Part shown: positions 1 to 7,473 of the stretch, one piece after another
Layout: each line of letters opens with the position of its first letter
How positions within the stretch are numbered: position 1 is the first letter of the stretch
From: Flavobacteriales bacterium UBA1958
GTDB taxonomy: Bacteria > Bacteroidota > Bacteroidia > Flavobacteriales_D > Sanyastnellaceae
NCBI GenBank assembly: GCA_002336675.1
Contig: DDEI01000003.1
Coordinates: 1 to 12,201 of the forward strand
DNA length: 12,201 nucleotides
Reading direction: 5' to 3'
Made by a program: the position numbers and the translations under genes
Notes under the pieces: model-generated
What the model was told of the DNA's origin: nothing
Databases searched by the model: none
Seen by the model: the letters and a program-made list of their open reading frames with translations, nothing else

Positions 1-594
1 AGATACATCGGGAATTACTCTTCAGGGAAAATGGGATTTGCAATAGCAGAGGAGCTTTCCAACCAAGGTGCTCAAGTCACTCTAGTCTCGGGCCCTTCCG
101 CTCTACAAACCACAAATCAAAAAATCAAATTAATTAAAGTAACCTCTGCGCTAGAAATGATGGAAGCGTGTAAAAACGCTTTCCCTGCTGTAAATATTAC
201 TGTAATGGCTGCAGCTGTGTCAGATTACAGACCACTTGTTACAGCAGACTCTAAAATAAAAAGAGAAAAAAAAGGAGCATTTAGCATAGAGTTAATCCCT
301 AATCCTGATATCATAAAGGCTCTAGGCTCTACAAAAACTGATAGTCAGTATTTATTAGGTTTCGCGTTAGAAACTGATAATGCAAAGGAAAATGCGAAAA
401 ATAAAATAATATCTAAAAATTTAGACGCTATAGTGCTTAACAGTTTAGAAGATAAAGGAGCGGGATTCGGTGTGGATACAAATAAAATTTCCATTATCGA
501 TTCTGACAATAAAATAACTAGATTTGAGTTGAAATCTAAGGCTGATGTAGCTTCAGACATAGTCGATTTTATAATAACCCAAACATCTAAATGA
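1..594 (+). CDS. coaBC: CoaBC, C-terminal part (phosphopantothenoylcysteine synthetase domain), 5' end outside window
   Basis: This is the CoaB half of the bifunctional coenzyme A enzyme. CoaB joins cysteine to 4'-phosphopantothenate using CTP, and the CoaC half, which would lie before the window, decarboxylates the product. It is a cytosolic enzyme. The reading frame is open from base 1, and the first visible residues match the CoaB nucleotide-binding signature (RYIGNYSSGKMGFAIAEEL). The Met at base 31 lies inside that signature, so it is not the start. Further family motifs are AAAVSDYRP, SKIKREK with the conserved lysine, NPDI, GFALETDN, and the final DAIVLNSLEDKGAGFG...NKISII block. 197 residues are visible and the C-terminus looks complete. 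The stop overlaps the next start as ATGA, which implies translational coupling to the DUF4835 gene. Identification is from motifs and is secure. Confidence 0.96.
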   Translation, partial: RYIGNYSSGKMGFAIAEELSNQGAQVTLVSGPSALQTTNQKIKLIKVTSALEMMEACKNAFPAVNITVMAAAVSDYRPLVTADSKIKREKKGAFSIELIPNPDIIKALGSTKTDSQYLLGFALETDNAKENAKNKIISKNLDAIVLNSLEDKGAGFGVDTNKISIIDSDNKITRFELKSKADVASDIVDFIITQTSK

Positions 595-1484
595 ATAAAC
601 TAGTAATCATTTTATTAGCCCTTATGCTAACACGCACGGCGGCTAGTTCTCAGGAGTTGCTATGTGAGGTAAGCGTGCTTTCTCCAAAAGCTCAAGAAGA
701 AAACGTAGCAGTCTATGATATTCTCAAGAGCAGCATAGAAGAGTTCATGAATAGCAGAAAATGGACAGATGATGATTATGAATTCTACGAACGAATTGAA
801 TGTAATATTCAAATCACCATAGACAATGCGATTTCCCAAACTCAGTTTGACGCTAGTATTCAAATTCAAAGTAGCCGTCCTGTATATAACTCAGATTATA
901 AAACTCCAGTTTTTATAGCTAACGACAATGACTTTAGTTTCAGCTTTCAGCCAAACACTCTTATTCAATTTAGTACGGACCAACATAGAGATAACTTATC
1001 TTCTGTTTTAGGTTTCTATGCTTACTACATCTTAGGGATGGATTATGACTCTTATTCACCTTTAGGAGGTACAGACAACTTTCTAAAAGCCCAGCAAGTA
1101 GTTTCCAACTGCCAAAACGCTGGTGAATCAGGATGGAGGCCTTCCGAGAACAACAGGAATAGGTACTGGTTAGTGGAGAACATCTTGAGTCAAACTTTTG
1201 CACCGCTAAGAGATATTAATTACACCTATCACAGACAAGGGTTCGATTTAATGTACAGCTCTGCAGATGCTATTCGAACTGGGATAGTAGACGATCTCAA
1301 TACGTTGAAATCTATTCACCAAATCAAACCCTCTAGCTATAATATGCAATTATTCTTTATAGCTAAATCGGATGAGATTTTAAACATTTACAAAAATTCT
1401 TCGGAAGATGAAAAGCGAAGGGTTAGAGACCTTTTAATGGTCATAGACCCAGGAAATATCCCCAAATACGAAAGGCTCCGCTAA
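591..1484 (+). CDS. porD: DUF4835 family secreted protein (type IX secretion protein PorD)
   Basis: A 297-residue exported protein with a signal peptide of about 20 residues ending near SSQ. It matches my memory of the DUF4835 family: an early ELLCEVSV segment, IQSSRPVYNSDYKTPVF, a FYAYYILGMDYDSY block, GWRPSENNRNRYWLVENIL, YHRQGFDLM, and a C-terminal AKSDEIL segment. Length and motif order are normal for the family. Recent annotation links DUF4835 to the type IX secretion machinery of Bacteroidota under the name PorD; its biochemical role is not known to me and cannot be read from the sequence. It sits between coaBC (4-bp ATGA overlap) and recN (1-bp TAATG overlap), an order I know from flavobacteria, so the three probably share a transcript. 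The start at 591 gives a clean signal peptide. The family call is firm and the functional label is borrowed. Confidence 0.9.
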   Translation: MNKLVIILLALMLTRTAASSQELLCEVSVLSPKAQEENVAVYDILKSSIEEFMNSRKWTDDDYEFYERIECNIQITIDNAISQTQFDASIQIQSSRPVYNSDYKTPVFIANDNDFSFSFQPNTLIQFSTDQHRDNLSSVLGFYAYYILGMDYDSYSPLGGTDNFLKAQQVVSNCQNAGESGWRPSENNRNRYWLVENILSQTFAPLRDINYTYHRQGFDLMYSSADAIRTGIVDDLNTLKSIHQIKPSSYNMQLFFIAKSDEILNIYKNSSEDEKRRVRDLLMVIDPGNIPKYERLR

Positions 1485-3142
1485 TGCTAACTAAACTTTC
1501 TGTAGATAATTACGCTTTAATAGATAGACTTGAAGTTAATCTAGATTCTGGATTTAATGTCATTACCGGGGAGACCGGTTCTGGTAAGTCACTTCTACTA
1601 GGAGCTTTAGGACTATTACTTGGCCAGAATGCAGATTTCTCTAAAATAGGTACAGCAAATAAAAAGTGTATTTCTGAGGGCATTTTTGACGTTTCGAACT
1701 ATGGCTTAGAGCCTTTTTTCGAGGAGCATGATATCGATTTCGAGCCTTTTACTATCATTAGAAGAGAGCTCTTAAAATCAGGGAAATCACGCGCATTTAT
1801 TAATGATACTCCAGTTAAGCTGAATGTGTTAAAACAACTTTCCTCTGAGCTAATAGATATTCATTCTCAGCACGAAAATTCCAAAATTCATACTCAAGAT
1901 TTTTTATTTGACATATTAGACACATTTTCTGGAGCCTCCGAACAACTAAATTCTTTTAGATCTCAGCTCAAGGGACATAAGTCCTTAAATAAAGACTTAG
2001 CTGAGCTAAAGAGTAAAGAGATTCAACTTAAACAGGATAAAGATTACTACGAGTTTCAACTAAAAGAATTGTCTGAAATAGATTTAGAAAATATTCACCT
2101 CTCAGATTTAGAAGACGAACTTAACCTACTCGTAAATGCTGAAGAAATAAGAAAACAGGTACACATCTCTGCTGAAGCACTAAGCAACGATAATAATGGA
2201 AGTTTAGAGTCGCTTAAGCTAGCCTCTGACTCTTTAGAGTCTGTGAAATTTCTTGATGAAGAATTAAACTTGCTAAAAGACAGAGTCCTGTCACTTAAAC
2301 TCGAGCTTGAAGATCTAGCGTACGAGGTTAGAAACAAGTCGGATAAAATCACTCCAGACGAAGAACGTATGGCACAGGTGAATGATCTATTGAATAGCGT
2401 AAATACGCTTCTTTTAAAACATAGAACCTCTTCTATCGGAGAGCTCTTGGAAAAAAAAGAGAGCTTTTCAATTTTATTAAATCAAGCAGAAAACTTCGAT
2501 AATGAGATAGAGGATTTACAAAACAAGATCAGTAAGAGCGATAAAAGTCTTACTAGATTGAGCGATAAAATCCAAATAAAGAGAATTTCTAAAAAAAGTG
2601 AATTAGAAGAATTTGTAAACGCTGGACTTAAAGAATTATCTATGCCTCAAGCATTGTTCAAAGTAGATCTTCCGGTATCGGAAAAGTATAACCACTATGG
2701 ACAAACCTCTATTCAGTTTTTAGTAAGCACCAATAAAGGAACTGCGCTATCCCCTATCTCTAAGGTAGCTTCTGGTGGAGAGATCAGTAGAGTGATGTTT
2801 TTAATCAAGGCAGCTGTGGCATCTAAAAAAAGCATAAAAACACTTGTCTTGGATGAAATAGACACTGGGATAAGTGGTGAAGTCGCGAGCAAACTTGCCG
2901 GACTAATCAAAGGAATGAGCGATCAGTCTCAGATATTAGTCGTAAGTCATTTAGCTCAAATGGCTAGCAGAGCCAATGCACATTTCAAAGTTTCTAAGCA
3001 GGAAAACGAGATTACTACAGTTACGTTATTAGAAAGATTGCACCGCCAAGAAGATGTACTAAATGAATTAGCCCAGATGCTTAGCGGCACTAAAATTACT
3101 GACGCGGCTCTTAAGAATGCCGCTAGTTTATTATCAGAATAA
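1484..3142 (+). CDS. recN: DNA repair protein RecN (SMC-like ATPase)
   Basis: RecN is a cytosolic SMC-like ATPase that helps recombinational repair of DNA double-strand breaks. The 552-residue protein has the expected length and layout. The N-terminal ATPase half carries Walker A GETGSGKS (residues 29-36) and the RecN-typical DIHSQHEN. A long charged Leu/Glu/Lys-rich coiled coil follows in the middle. The C-terminal ATPase half has the ABC signature SGGEISR (430-436), Walker B LVLDEIDTGISG (454-465) and the switch histidine in VSHLAQMA (His489). Its ATG shares one base with the porD stop (TAATG), which fixes the start and suggests coupling. I see no LexA-type operator before it; any promoter would lie upstream in or before coaBC. 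Its last 9 bases overlap the 3' end of the opposing receptor gene. Identification is certain from motifs. Confidence 0.97.
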   Translation: MLTKLSVDNYALIDRLEVNLDSGFNVITGETGSGKSLLLGALGLLLGQNADFSKIGTANKKCISEGIFDVSNYGLEPFFEEHDIDFEPFTIIRRELLKSGKSRAFINDTPVKLNVLKQLSSELIDIHSQHENSKIHTQDFLFDILDTFSGASEQLNSFRSQLKGHKSLNKDLAELKSKEIQLKQDKDYYEFQLKELSEIDLENIHLSDLEDELNLLVNAEEIRKQVHISAEALSNDNNGSLESLKLASDSLESVKFLDEELNLLKDRVLSLKLELEDLAYEVRNKSDKITPDEERMAQVNDLLNSVNTLLLKHRTSSIGELLEKKESFSILLNQAENFDNEIEDLQNKISKSDKSLTRLSDKIQIKRISKKSELEEFVNAGLKELSMPQALFKVDLPVSEKYNHYGQTSIQFLVSTNKGTALSPISKVASGGEISRVMFLIKAAVASKKSIKTLVLDEIDTGISGEVASKLAGLIKGMSDQSQILVVSHLAQMASRANAHFKVSKQENEITTVTLLERLHRQEDVLNELAQMLSGTKITDAALKNAASLLSE

Positions 3143-5452
3143 TAAATCGAATCCTACAGAAGGTAAAAATGGAAGTTGGTCTACTCTTTCATTAGTCAAT
3201 CTATTTAAATAAAAGACGTTGTCTCTGCTGTAAACATTAGTCGCTCCTCCTGTGATTTCAATCTTAATATTTTCTAAATCGATAGTCTTTTTAATTCCGA
3301 TATCTAGCCTGTGGTAATCAGAAAGCCTACCTCCATTTAAATCAGAATATAAAATTCCATAATCACCATTAAGAGTGTAATAATCTCCGGCTACACCGCC
3401 ATCTGTAGAGGGCTCTTCTATATACCCCCTAGTTTGAGTAAACGGAAATCCTGAACCGTAATTCCATCTTAAACTAGCCTCCCATGTTTTCTTTTTTCCT
3501 AAGGTACGAGTAGCCACGAAATTAATATTATGCCTTCTATCAAATATGGTAGAATACTCCTGAATGCCATCCCATCTGGTTACTTTACCTAGAGAATATA
3601 CAAAGTATAGGTAAGTAGACTTTTCGCTGTATTTAAGTACTAAATCTGCTCCTCTAGCTAACCCAGTTTCTATTAAGAAATCTTGTCTTAAATAATCAGG
3701 TTGATCCTGATTTTCTGGAGTATCTTCAAATATTTTATTACGGTTAATGCTTGTCAACTGATTGAAATTCTTGACATAACCTTCAATGTTTAAATTTAAT
3801 TTTTCTGTAATATCAAACTCAAAACCAAGCATTAAATGACTTGCCTTCTGAAGCGCATTTTTAACTTCTACTAAATCACCATCTTTATTTACAAATTCAT
3901 CTTGAATTTCATCAGGTGCTGTTAAAAATCCATAGAACAAGTTTACTACGTCCCTGTCTGAATTTCCACTAATAATATTCTGAGAATATAAACCTGCAGC
4001 TGCTTTAATTCTGAACACCTCTGATGGCTTAACTTTCACTCCTAACCTAGGCTCTAACCTTCCCCCGCTTACTGCTGAGTAATACTGAAATCTTAATCCT
4101 GGTTCGATGATTATCCTATCCCATTGTTTTTTGTACTTTACGTAAAGTCCTGCTTCAGTAGTGTTTTCGGTTTGTCCTATTCCTATTCCTTGATCATTAA
4201 AAGTATTAAACTCAGTTTGAAGCGTTTGAATCTGAACACCATAATTTATATTGTCATCACCTAAAATATACTTAAAGTCTAGTCCAAAATTAGAACCGCC
4301 TATAGAACTGCTTCTTTGCGCATCCAATTCGTCTTCCTTTAGTTCGATTGAATAATCCGAGAAGGAGAAAAATCCATTTATTAGTACGGTAGAAGTTTGG
4401 GGAGAAACTACAAAATTAGCTCCTGCACCATTATTCTGCCAGTTAAAATCACTGATAGCTTTATACCTCACGTCATCATTAAAACTAAACCCATATGCGC
4501 TAAACTTACTCCCTGAGGAACCACTAAATGTAAGCTTTCCATAAAGATCTAAGAAATTGAACGGCAAACCTTCTTCATCTATATAATCATACAACACCTT
4601 ACTTGACTCCTGTAAATAGGATCTTTTAGCAGTAAGTAGATAAGTTATAGCACCACCATTTTCAGAACTCTTTTTTATAGGGCCTTGCAATACCGCTTTA
4701 GCTCCGAAAGGATTTATCGCTATTCTTCCTTTATGTTCATTCTTATTTCCATCAATAGTCTTTACATCCATCACAGAACTAACTCTTCCTCCGAAATTGG
4801 CATTGAATCCTCCAGTGTAAACATCTGCAGTTCTAATAATATCTGTTTCAAATACAGAAAACAAACCAATAGAGTGAAAAGGATTATACACTACCATTCC
4901 ATCTAATAGCACCTTGTTTTGAATAGGGCTTCCTCCCCTAATGTATAATTGTCCACCTTGATCACCTGTGAAGGTAACTCCAGGAATTACTTGTAAATAC
5001 TGGGCTATGTCTGGCGCTCCTCCAATACTTGGTAGTCTGGATATTTCCTTGGGAGTCACCGTTTCTATTCCTATACGGACTTCACTTTTTTGATCATTTA
5101 ACTCCCCAAACACATCTGCTCCCTTTAAGTTAATAGAATCTTCAGCAAGTCTCTTGTTAATCATTTTCACATCCCTACCTGCAACCGATACCGACTCTAT
5201 AACTTCCAAAAATCCAACCATAGAAAAAACAACCTGATAGTTTCCCTCTATCATCTTAGTCAATGAATAGTATCCGTCTATGTTAGACGTGGTTGAATAC
5301 TGCCCATTAGAAGTATAAATATTCACTCCTATGAGTGGTTCTCCAGTCTCTTTATCATATAAGAATCCTTTGACAGCTGCGTTTTGTGCGTAGAAAGCAC
5401 AACTAACTAATAAAAATGAAAGTAGAAGAATACTCTGCTTGAAAAATGACAT
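3134..5452 (-). CDS. TonB-dependent outer-membrane receptor with N-terminal carboxypeptidase-regulatory-like domain
   Basis: An outer-membrane beta-barrel that should import a substrate using energy from TonB-ExbB-ExbD. With the ATG at 5452 it has 772 residues. They comprise a signal peptide (1-23, ending YAQ), a carboxypeptidase-D-regulatory-like beta-sandwich (about 26-105, with GEPLIGVNIY and DGYYSL), a TonB plug (about 140-235, with IPGV, LYIRGGSPIQNKVLLDGM and GGFNANFGGRVSSVMDV), then the barrel, ending in GFDLLF with the terminal Phe usual for outer-membrane barrels. A longer reading from a codon at 5518 is rejected because it precedes the promoter-like element at 5478-5485 and hides the signal peptide. 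Cys18 in LVSC resembles a lipobox, so SPII processing is possible though less likely. There is no SusD-like neighbour, so a SusCD polysaccharide system is not indicated. The substrate cannot be told. The last 9 bp overlap recN tail to tail. Confidence 0.92.
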   Translation of the reverse strand: MSFFKQSILLLSFLLVSCAFYAQNAAVKGFLYDKETGEPLIGVNIYTSNGQYSTTSNIDGYYSLTKMIEGNYQVVFSMVGFLEVIESVSVAGRDVKMINKRLAEDSINLKGADVFGELNDQKSEVRIGIETVTPKEISRLPSIGGAPDIAQYLQVIPGVTFTGDQGGQLYIRGGSPIQNKVLLDGMVVYNPFHSIGLFSVFETDIIRTADVYTGGFNANFGGRVSSVMDVKTIDGNKNEHKGRIAINPFGAKAVLQGPIKKSSENGGAITYLLTAKRSYLQESSKVLYDYIDEEGLPFNFLDLYGKLTFSGSSGSKFSAYGFSFNDDVRYKAISDFNWQNNGAGANFVVSPQTSTVLINGFFSFSDYSIELKEDELDAQRSSSIGGSNFGLDFKYILGDDNINYGVQIQTLQTEFNTFNDQGIGIGQTENTTEAGLYVKYKKQWDRIIIEPGLRFQYYSAVSGGRLEPRLGVKVKPSEVFRIKAAAGLYSQNIISGNSDRDVVNLFYGFLTAPDEIQDEFVNKDGDLVEVKNALQKASHLMLGFEFDITEKLNLNIEGYVKNFNQLTSINRNKIFEDTPENQDQPDYLRQDFLIETGLARGADLVLKYSEKSTYLYFVYSLGKVTRWDGIQEYSTIFDRRHNINFVATRTLGKKKTWEASLRWNYGSGFPFTQTRGYIEEPSTDGGVAGDYYTLNGDYGILYSDLNGGRLSDYHRLDIGIKKTIDLENIKIEITGGATNVYSRDNVFYLNRLTNERVDQLPFLPSVGFDLLF

Positions 5453-5477
5453 TAGATGTGGTTTTTTTTCGATGTGG

Positions 5478-5485
5478 CAAATGTA
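5478..5485 (-). promoter_or_regulatory. Putative Bacteroidota -7 promoter element of the receptor gene
   Basis: On the minus strand this reads TACATTTG, a perfect match to the Bacteroidota -7 consensus TAnnTTTG. It ends 25 nt before the receptor ATG at 5452, giving a plausible leader of about 20 nt. A clear -33 TTTG at the right spacing is not visible; only a T-run lies about 25 bp upstream. It supports the start at 5452 over the longer reading. Confidence 0.55.
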
Positions 5486-5640
5486 AATAAACACAAGTCC
5501 TAGATGCGTTAAAAACATATAAACTTAACACCTCTTAGCATATAAAAATAAGATCATCTTGATAAAAAACTGGCATAAACATCATATCTAGATAAGCCGA
5601 AGACTCCTCTTTTTTATTATAACACAACTCTTCACCAAAT

Positions 5641-5776
5641 TTCTGTGACAACTGGAACGATTAATGGACAGTTCTCAATCTTCGTAGCAAACTTCAAAAC
5701 AACCTTCTGCTTCCATAAAGCTCTCGTTCGCTCCGGTTGGAATTTAGATGGCAAGCGCTCTGACTTCAAAACCATT
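5641..5776. other. G+C-rich spacer island, open on both strands; possible repeat or gene remnant
   Basis: This block stands out from its flanks. Bases 5701-5760 are 50% G+C, against about 27% in the AT-rich ends of the same spacer. The minus strand is open from 5868 to 5632 (78 codons). The plus strand is open in another frame from before 5645 to a stop at 5777-5779, with a GTG at 5645. The 10-mer ACTTCAAAAC occurs directly repeated at 5691-5700 and 5763-5772, and AGCGCT at 5754-5759 is a small palindrome. Neither translation matches a family I can name, and neither shows a signal peptide or domain. It could be a dispersed intergenic repeat, the remnant of a mobile element or old gene, or a structured RNA. 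One copy cannot decide between these. Confidence 0.4.
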
Positions 5777-5850
5777 TGAATATTTGCACATCCACAATCA
5801 ATAAACTGGATATTCCTCTGAATGATAAGGAAAACGATTACTTTAGGCAT

Positions 5851-5858
5851 CAAATTTG
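5851..5858 (+). promoter_or_regulatory. Possible -7 promoter element for the secreted-protein gene pair
   Basis: CAAATTTG differs from the TAnnTTTG consensus at one position (C for the first T). It ends 25 nt before the ATG at 5884, the same spacing as the receptor's element. No -33 element is clear. Weak alternatives are TACTTTAG at 5839-5846 and AATATTTG at 5779-5786, each also one mismatch off. Confidence 0.3.
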
Positions 5859-5883
5859 GTACACTCAAATAAAATCAATTAGA

Positions 5884-6609
5884 ATGAATAACTACCTGCT
5901 CCTTTTAGTCGTGTCTCTTGTATACATGACACCCCTTTTTAGCCAATCGGATAAAGATTATGATGATTTGTTAGAGCTATTAGTAGACGAAAAATATGAG
6001 AAACTTGTCTACAAGTCTGAATCATATTTTCTAAACGATAAGTACTCAAAAGACCCTCTACCCTATTTATATTATAGCATGGGACATTACAGATTCACTC
6101 AAGATGAAGAGTTATCTACTAAATATCCTAAGGCATTTAAAGAAGCGATGAAATTTGCTGGGAAGTTCGTAAAAAAAGATAAAGAGTCTTTATATTTAGA
6201 TGAAGCTGAAGATTACTTCGGTGAGCTAAGAGCTATGGGCATGGAGAATGCAGAAAACCAAATAATCAACGAAAAATACACAAAGGCTAAAGGAATGTAT
6301 AAGTACATGTGCAATTTAGACAAGGAAGATCCTGGTGCAAAAATTTACATGTCATACACTATGTTTAAGATGAGGTCTTTAAGAGAAGCCCAGTCATTTT
6401 TAGAAGATGCGATTACTATTTTGGAAAATAGGTCTATAGAGGAGTTAACCTCTGAACAAAAGACACTTTTAAAAAACGCCATTATAGTTATGACGGAATG
6501 GGAAGGAAATAGTGAATACCGAAGTCAAATAAGTCTACTTCTACAAAAATCTAAACCCTCTTTCTCTGGACAAAAAGATTTTGATAGAGCTTACGATTCC
6601 TTCATGTAA
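5884..6609 (+). CDS. Secreted helical protein with TPR-like repeats, function unknown
   Basis: I do not recognise this gene as a named family. The 241-residue product has a signal peptide (MNNYLLLLVV... to about LFSQ, residues 20-21) and should be periplasmic or surface-located. The mature part is charged, helical and rich in Tyr, Lys and Glu. Segments near residues 27-60, 124-157 and 151-184 show the small-residue and Tyr/Leu spacing of tetratricopeptide-like helix pairs, as in KYTKAKGMYKYMCNLDKEDP followed by KIYMSYTMFKMRSLREAQSF. TPR proteins usually act as protein-binding scaffolds; applying that here is inference. The start at 5884 is chosen because it places the signal peptide at the N-terminus; an in-frame ATG at 5776 would add 36 unlikely residues. 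It is followed after 30 bp by a second secreted-protein gene, probably in one operon, and is divergent from the TonB-dependent receptor. Confidence 0.75.
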   Translation: MNNYLLLLVVSLVYMTPLFSQSDKDYDDLLELLVDEKYEKLVYKSESYFLNDKYSKDPLPYLYYSMGHYRFTQDEELSTKYPKAFKEAMKFAGKFVKKDKESLYLDEAEDYFGELRAMGMENAENQIINEKYTKAKGMYKYMCNLDKEDPGAKIYMSYTMFKMRSLREAQSFLEDAITILENRSIEELTSEQKTLLKNAIIVMTEWEGNSEYRSQISLLLQKSKPSFSGQKDFDRAYDSFM

Positions 6610-6639
6610 GAATCATCAACAGTAAAAGAAAAAACAAGT

Positions 6640-7443
6640 ATGATCAAAAACATCCTTACCGTCTTTATCATATCATTCGCATTTCAACTATACTCGCAAG
6701 GGACACCCTCGACATATAAAGACGCTGCCCCTCTACTTAAGACCTACTTTCAGGATACAGCAGTGCATAATCGGTTGAAAAAATTTTATCGAAATCTTGA
6801 AACTTGCAGAGATCCCAAAACTGCGGATTGGTTAATCACAGAACAAGCCAAACTCTGCAGACTTCTTACAAGCTCATTTGATCTGGGCTTTGATCCTGGC
6901 ACAGACAAAACAAGAAGCACTGCTTATGAGACCTATCAAAAGTTAAATACAGCGCTACCAAGCTTCTCTTTTCATGAAGGCGTTGGAGACTTCGCAACAG
7001 TTGTCCATGCTAACTTCACCCCAATTCTTGAGGCATCGCAACTTAATCGATCCTCTATAGACGACCAAGGGCTCAAAATTATAATAGATGCATGGGGTAC
7101 AACTAGATTTGATTACCCCAACTATTCTGTCTTGGTATGCTGTGACTGTCCAGGACAAAGCGAATTGGGATCTGGTCTGCATAGCAAACTTCTTATTGCG
7201 ATCGAGGGCTTTAAATTGGATTCTGATTTATTTACTGAAGCCTTAGAAGAAATACGCCTAGGTGTAAAACAGGATGTTTTGTACAACGCACGATTCACGA
7301 GATCAAAACAAGCCATTCTTACTGAGCTACAATATATTGGCCCTCTCCTTAAACTTACTGAAGCGGAAACAATTGTATACAAGAATAAGAAGGTGTTTGT
7401 CGAAGAAGCAACGGAAGATGAGCTCCATGCTTTAGGCGGTTAA
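6640..7443 (+). CDS. Secreted protein with CCxC cysteine cluster, function unknown
   Basis: I do not recognise the family. The 267-residue product starts with a clear signal peptide (MIKNILTVFIISFAFQLYSQ), so the mature protein should begin near Gly21 and act outside the cytoplasm. There are five cysteines: Cys56 (ETCRDP), Cys73 (KLCRLL) and a tight cluster Cys167, Cys168 and Cys170 (VLVCCDCPGQ). The cluster could form disulfides or bind a metal, but nothing else fixes this. No transmembrane segment follows the signal peptide, and no T9SS sorting domain is visible at the C-terminus, which ends in a short acidic stretch (EEATEDELHALGG). The ATG is preceded by an A-rich leader. It lies 30 bp after the TPR-like gene and is probably co-transcribed with it. 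It converges with the acyltransferase gene across only 30 bp, in which I see no clear terminator hairpin. Confidence 0.75.
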   Translation: MIKNILTVFIISFAFQLYSQGTPSTYKDAAPLLKTYFQDTAVHNRLKKFYRNLETCRDPKTADWLITEQAKLCRLLTSSFDLGFDPGTDKTRSTAYETYQKLNTALPSFSFHEGVGDFATVVHANFTPILEASQLNRSSIDDQGLKIIIDAWGTTRFDYPNYSVLVCCDCPGQSELGSGLHSKLLIAIEGFKLDSDLFTEALEEIRLGVKQDVLYNARFTRSKQAILTELQYIGPLLKLTEAETIVYKNKKVFVEEATEDELHALGG

Positions 7444-7473
7444 TAAAAAACAATTGATTTACTGGGGATGCCA

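Larger units (their letters stand above)
5453..5883. other. Divergent intergenic spacer between the receptor gene and the secreted-protein genes
   Basis: A 431-bp spacer between genes transcribed in opposite directions. It holds the receptor's -7 element near its left end, an AT-rich stretch (about 27% G+C at 5521-5580), a G+C-richer island at 5641-5776, and a second AT-rich stretch (about 27% at 5821-5880) with a possible -7 element for the rightward genes. No tRNA, riboswitch or strong terminator hairpin is recognisable. One weak inverted repeat, AACTG...CAGTT with a 14-nt loop, lies near 5650-5673. The frame into the rightward gene is open from an upstream ATG at 5776, but those extra residues look non-coding. 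Confidence 0.7.

Noticed and set aside
3134..5452. SusC-type polysaccharide importer
   Set aside because: There is no SusD-like gene on either side, and the length of 772 residues is short for SusC proteins, which are typically about 1000 residues.
5453..5518. Extended N-terminus of the receptor, adding 22 residues before the signal peptide
   Set aside because: It would bury the signal peptide and begin upstream of the -7 element at 5478-5485. The ATG at 5452 gives a normal exported N-terminus.
5632..5868. 78-codon minus-strand reading frame as a real small gene
   Set aside because: It has no recognisable domain, signal peptide or promoter, competes with an open frame on the other strand, and spans the presumed promoter of the rightward genes. 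It is kept only as part of the odd island.
5776..5883. Extended N-terminus of the TPR-like protein, adding 36 residues
   Set aside because: The added residues are polar and precede an obvious signal peptide starting at 5884, and the likely promoter element lies within this stretch.
7122..7382. Antisense reading frame inside the CCxC protein gene
   Set aside because: It lies wholly inside a gene with a signal peptide and coherent protein sequence. Its translation is Ser/Arg/Cys-rich and looks like a frame shadow.
7444..7473. Bidirectional terminator in the 30-bp gap between convergent genes
   Set aside because: Both strands were read and no stable stem with a T-tract was found; only an A-run near 7445-7450 is present.
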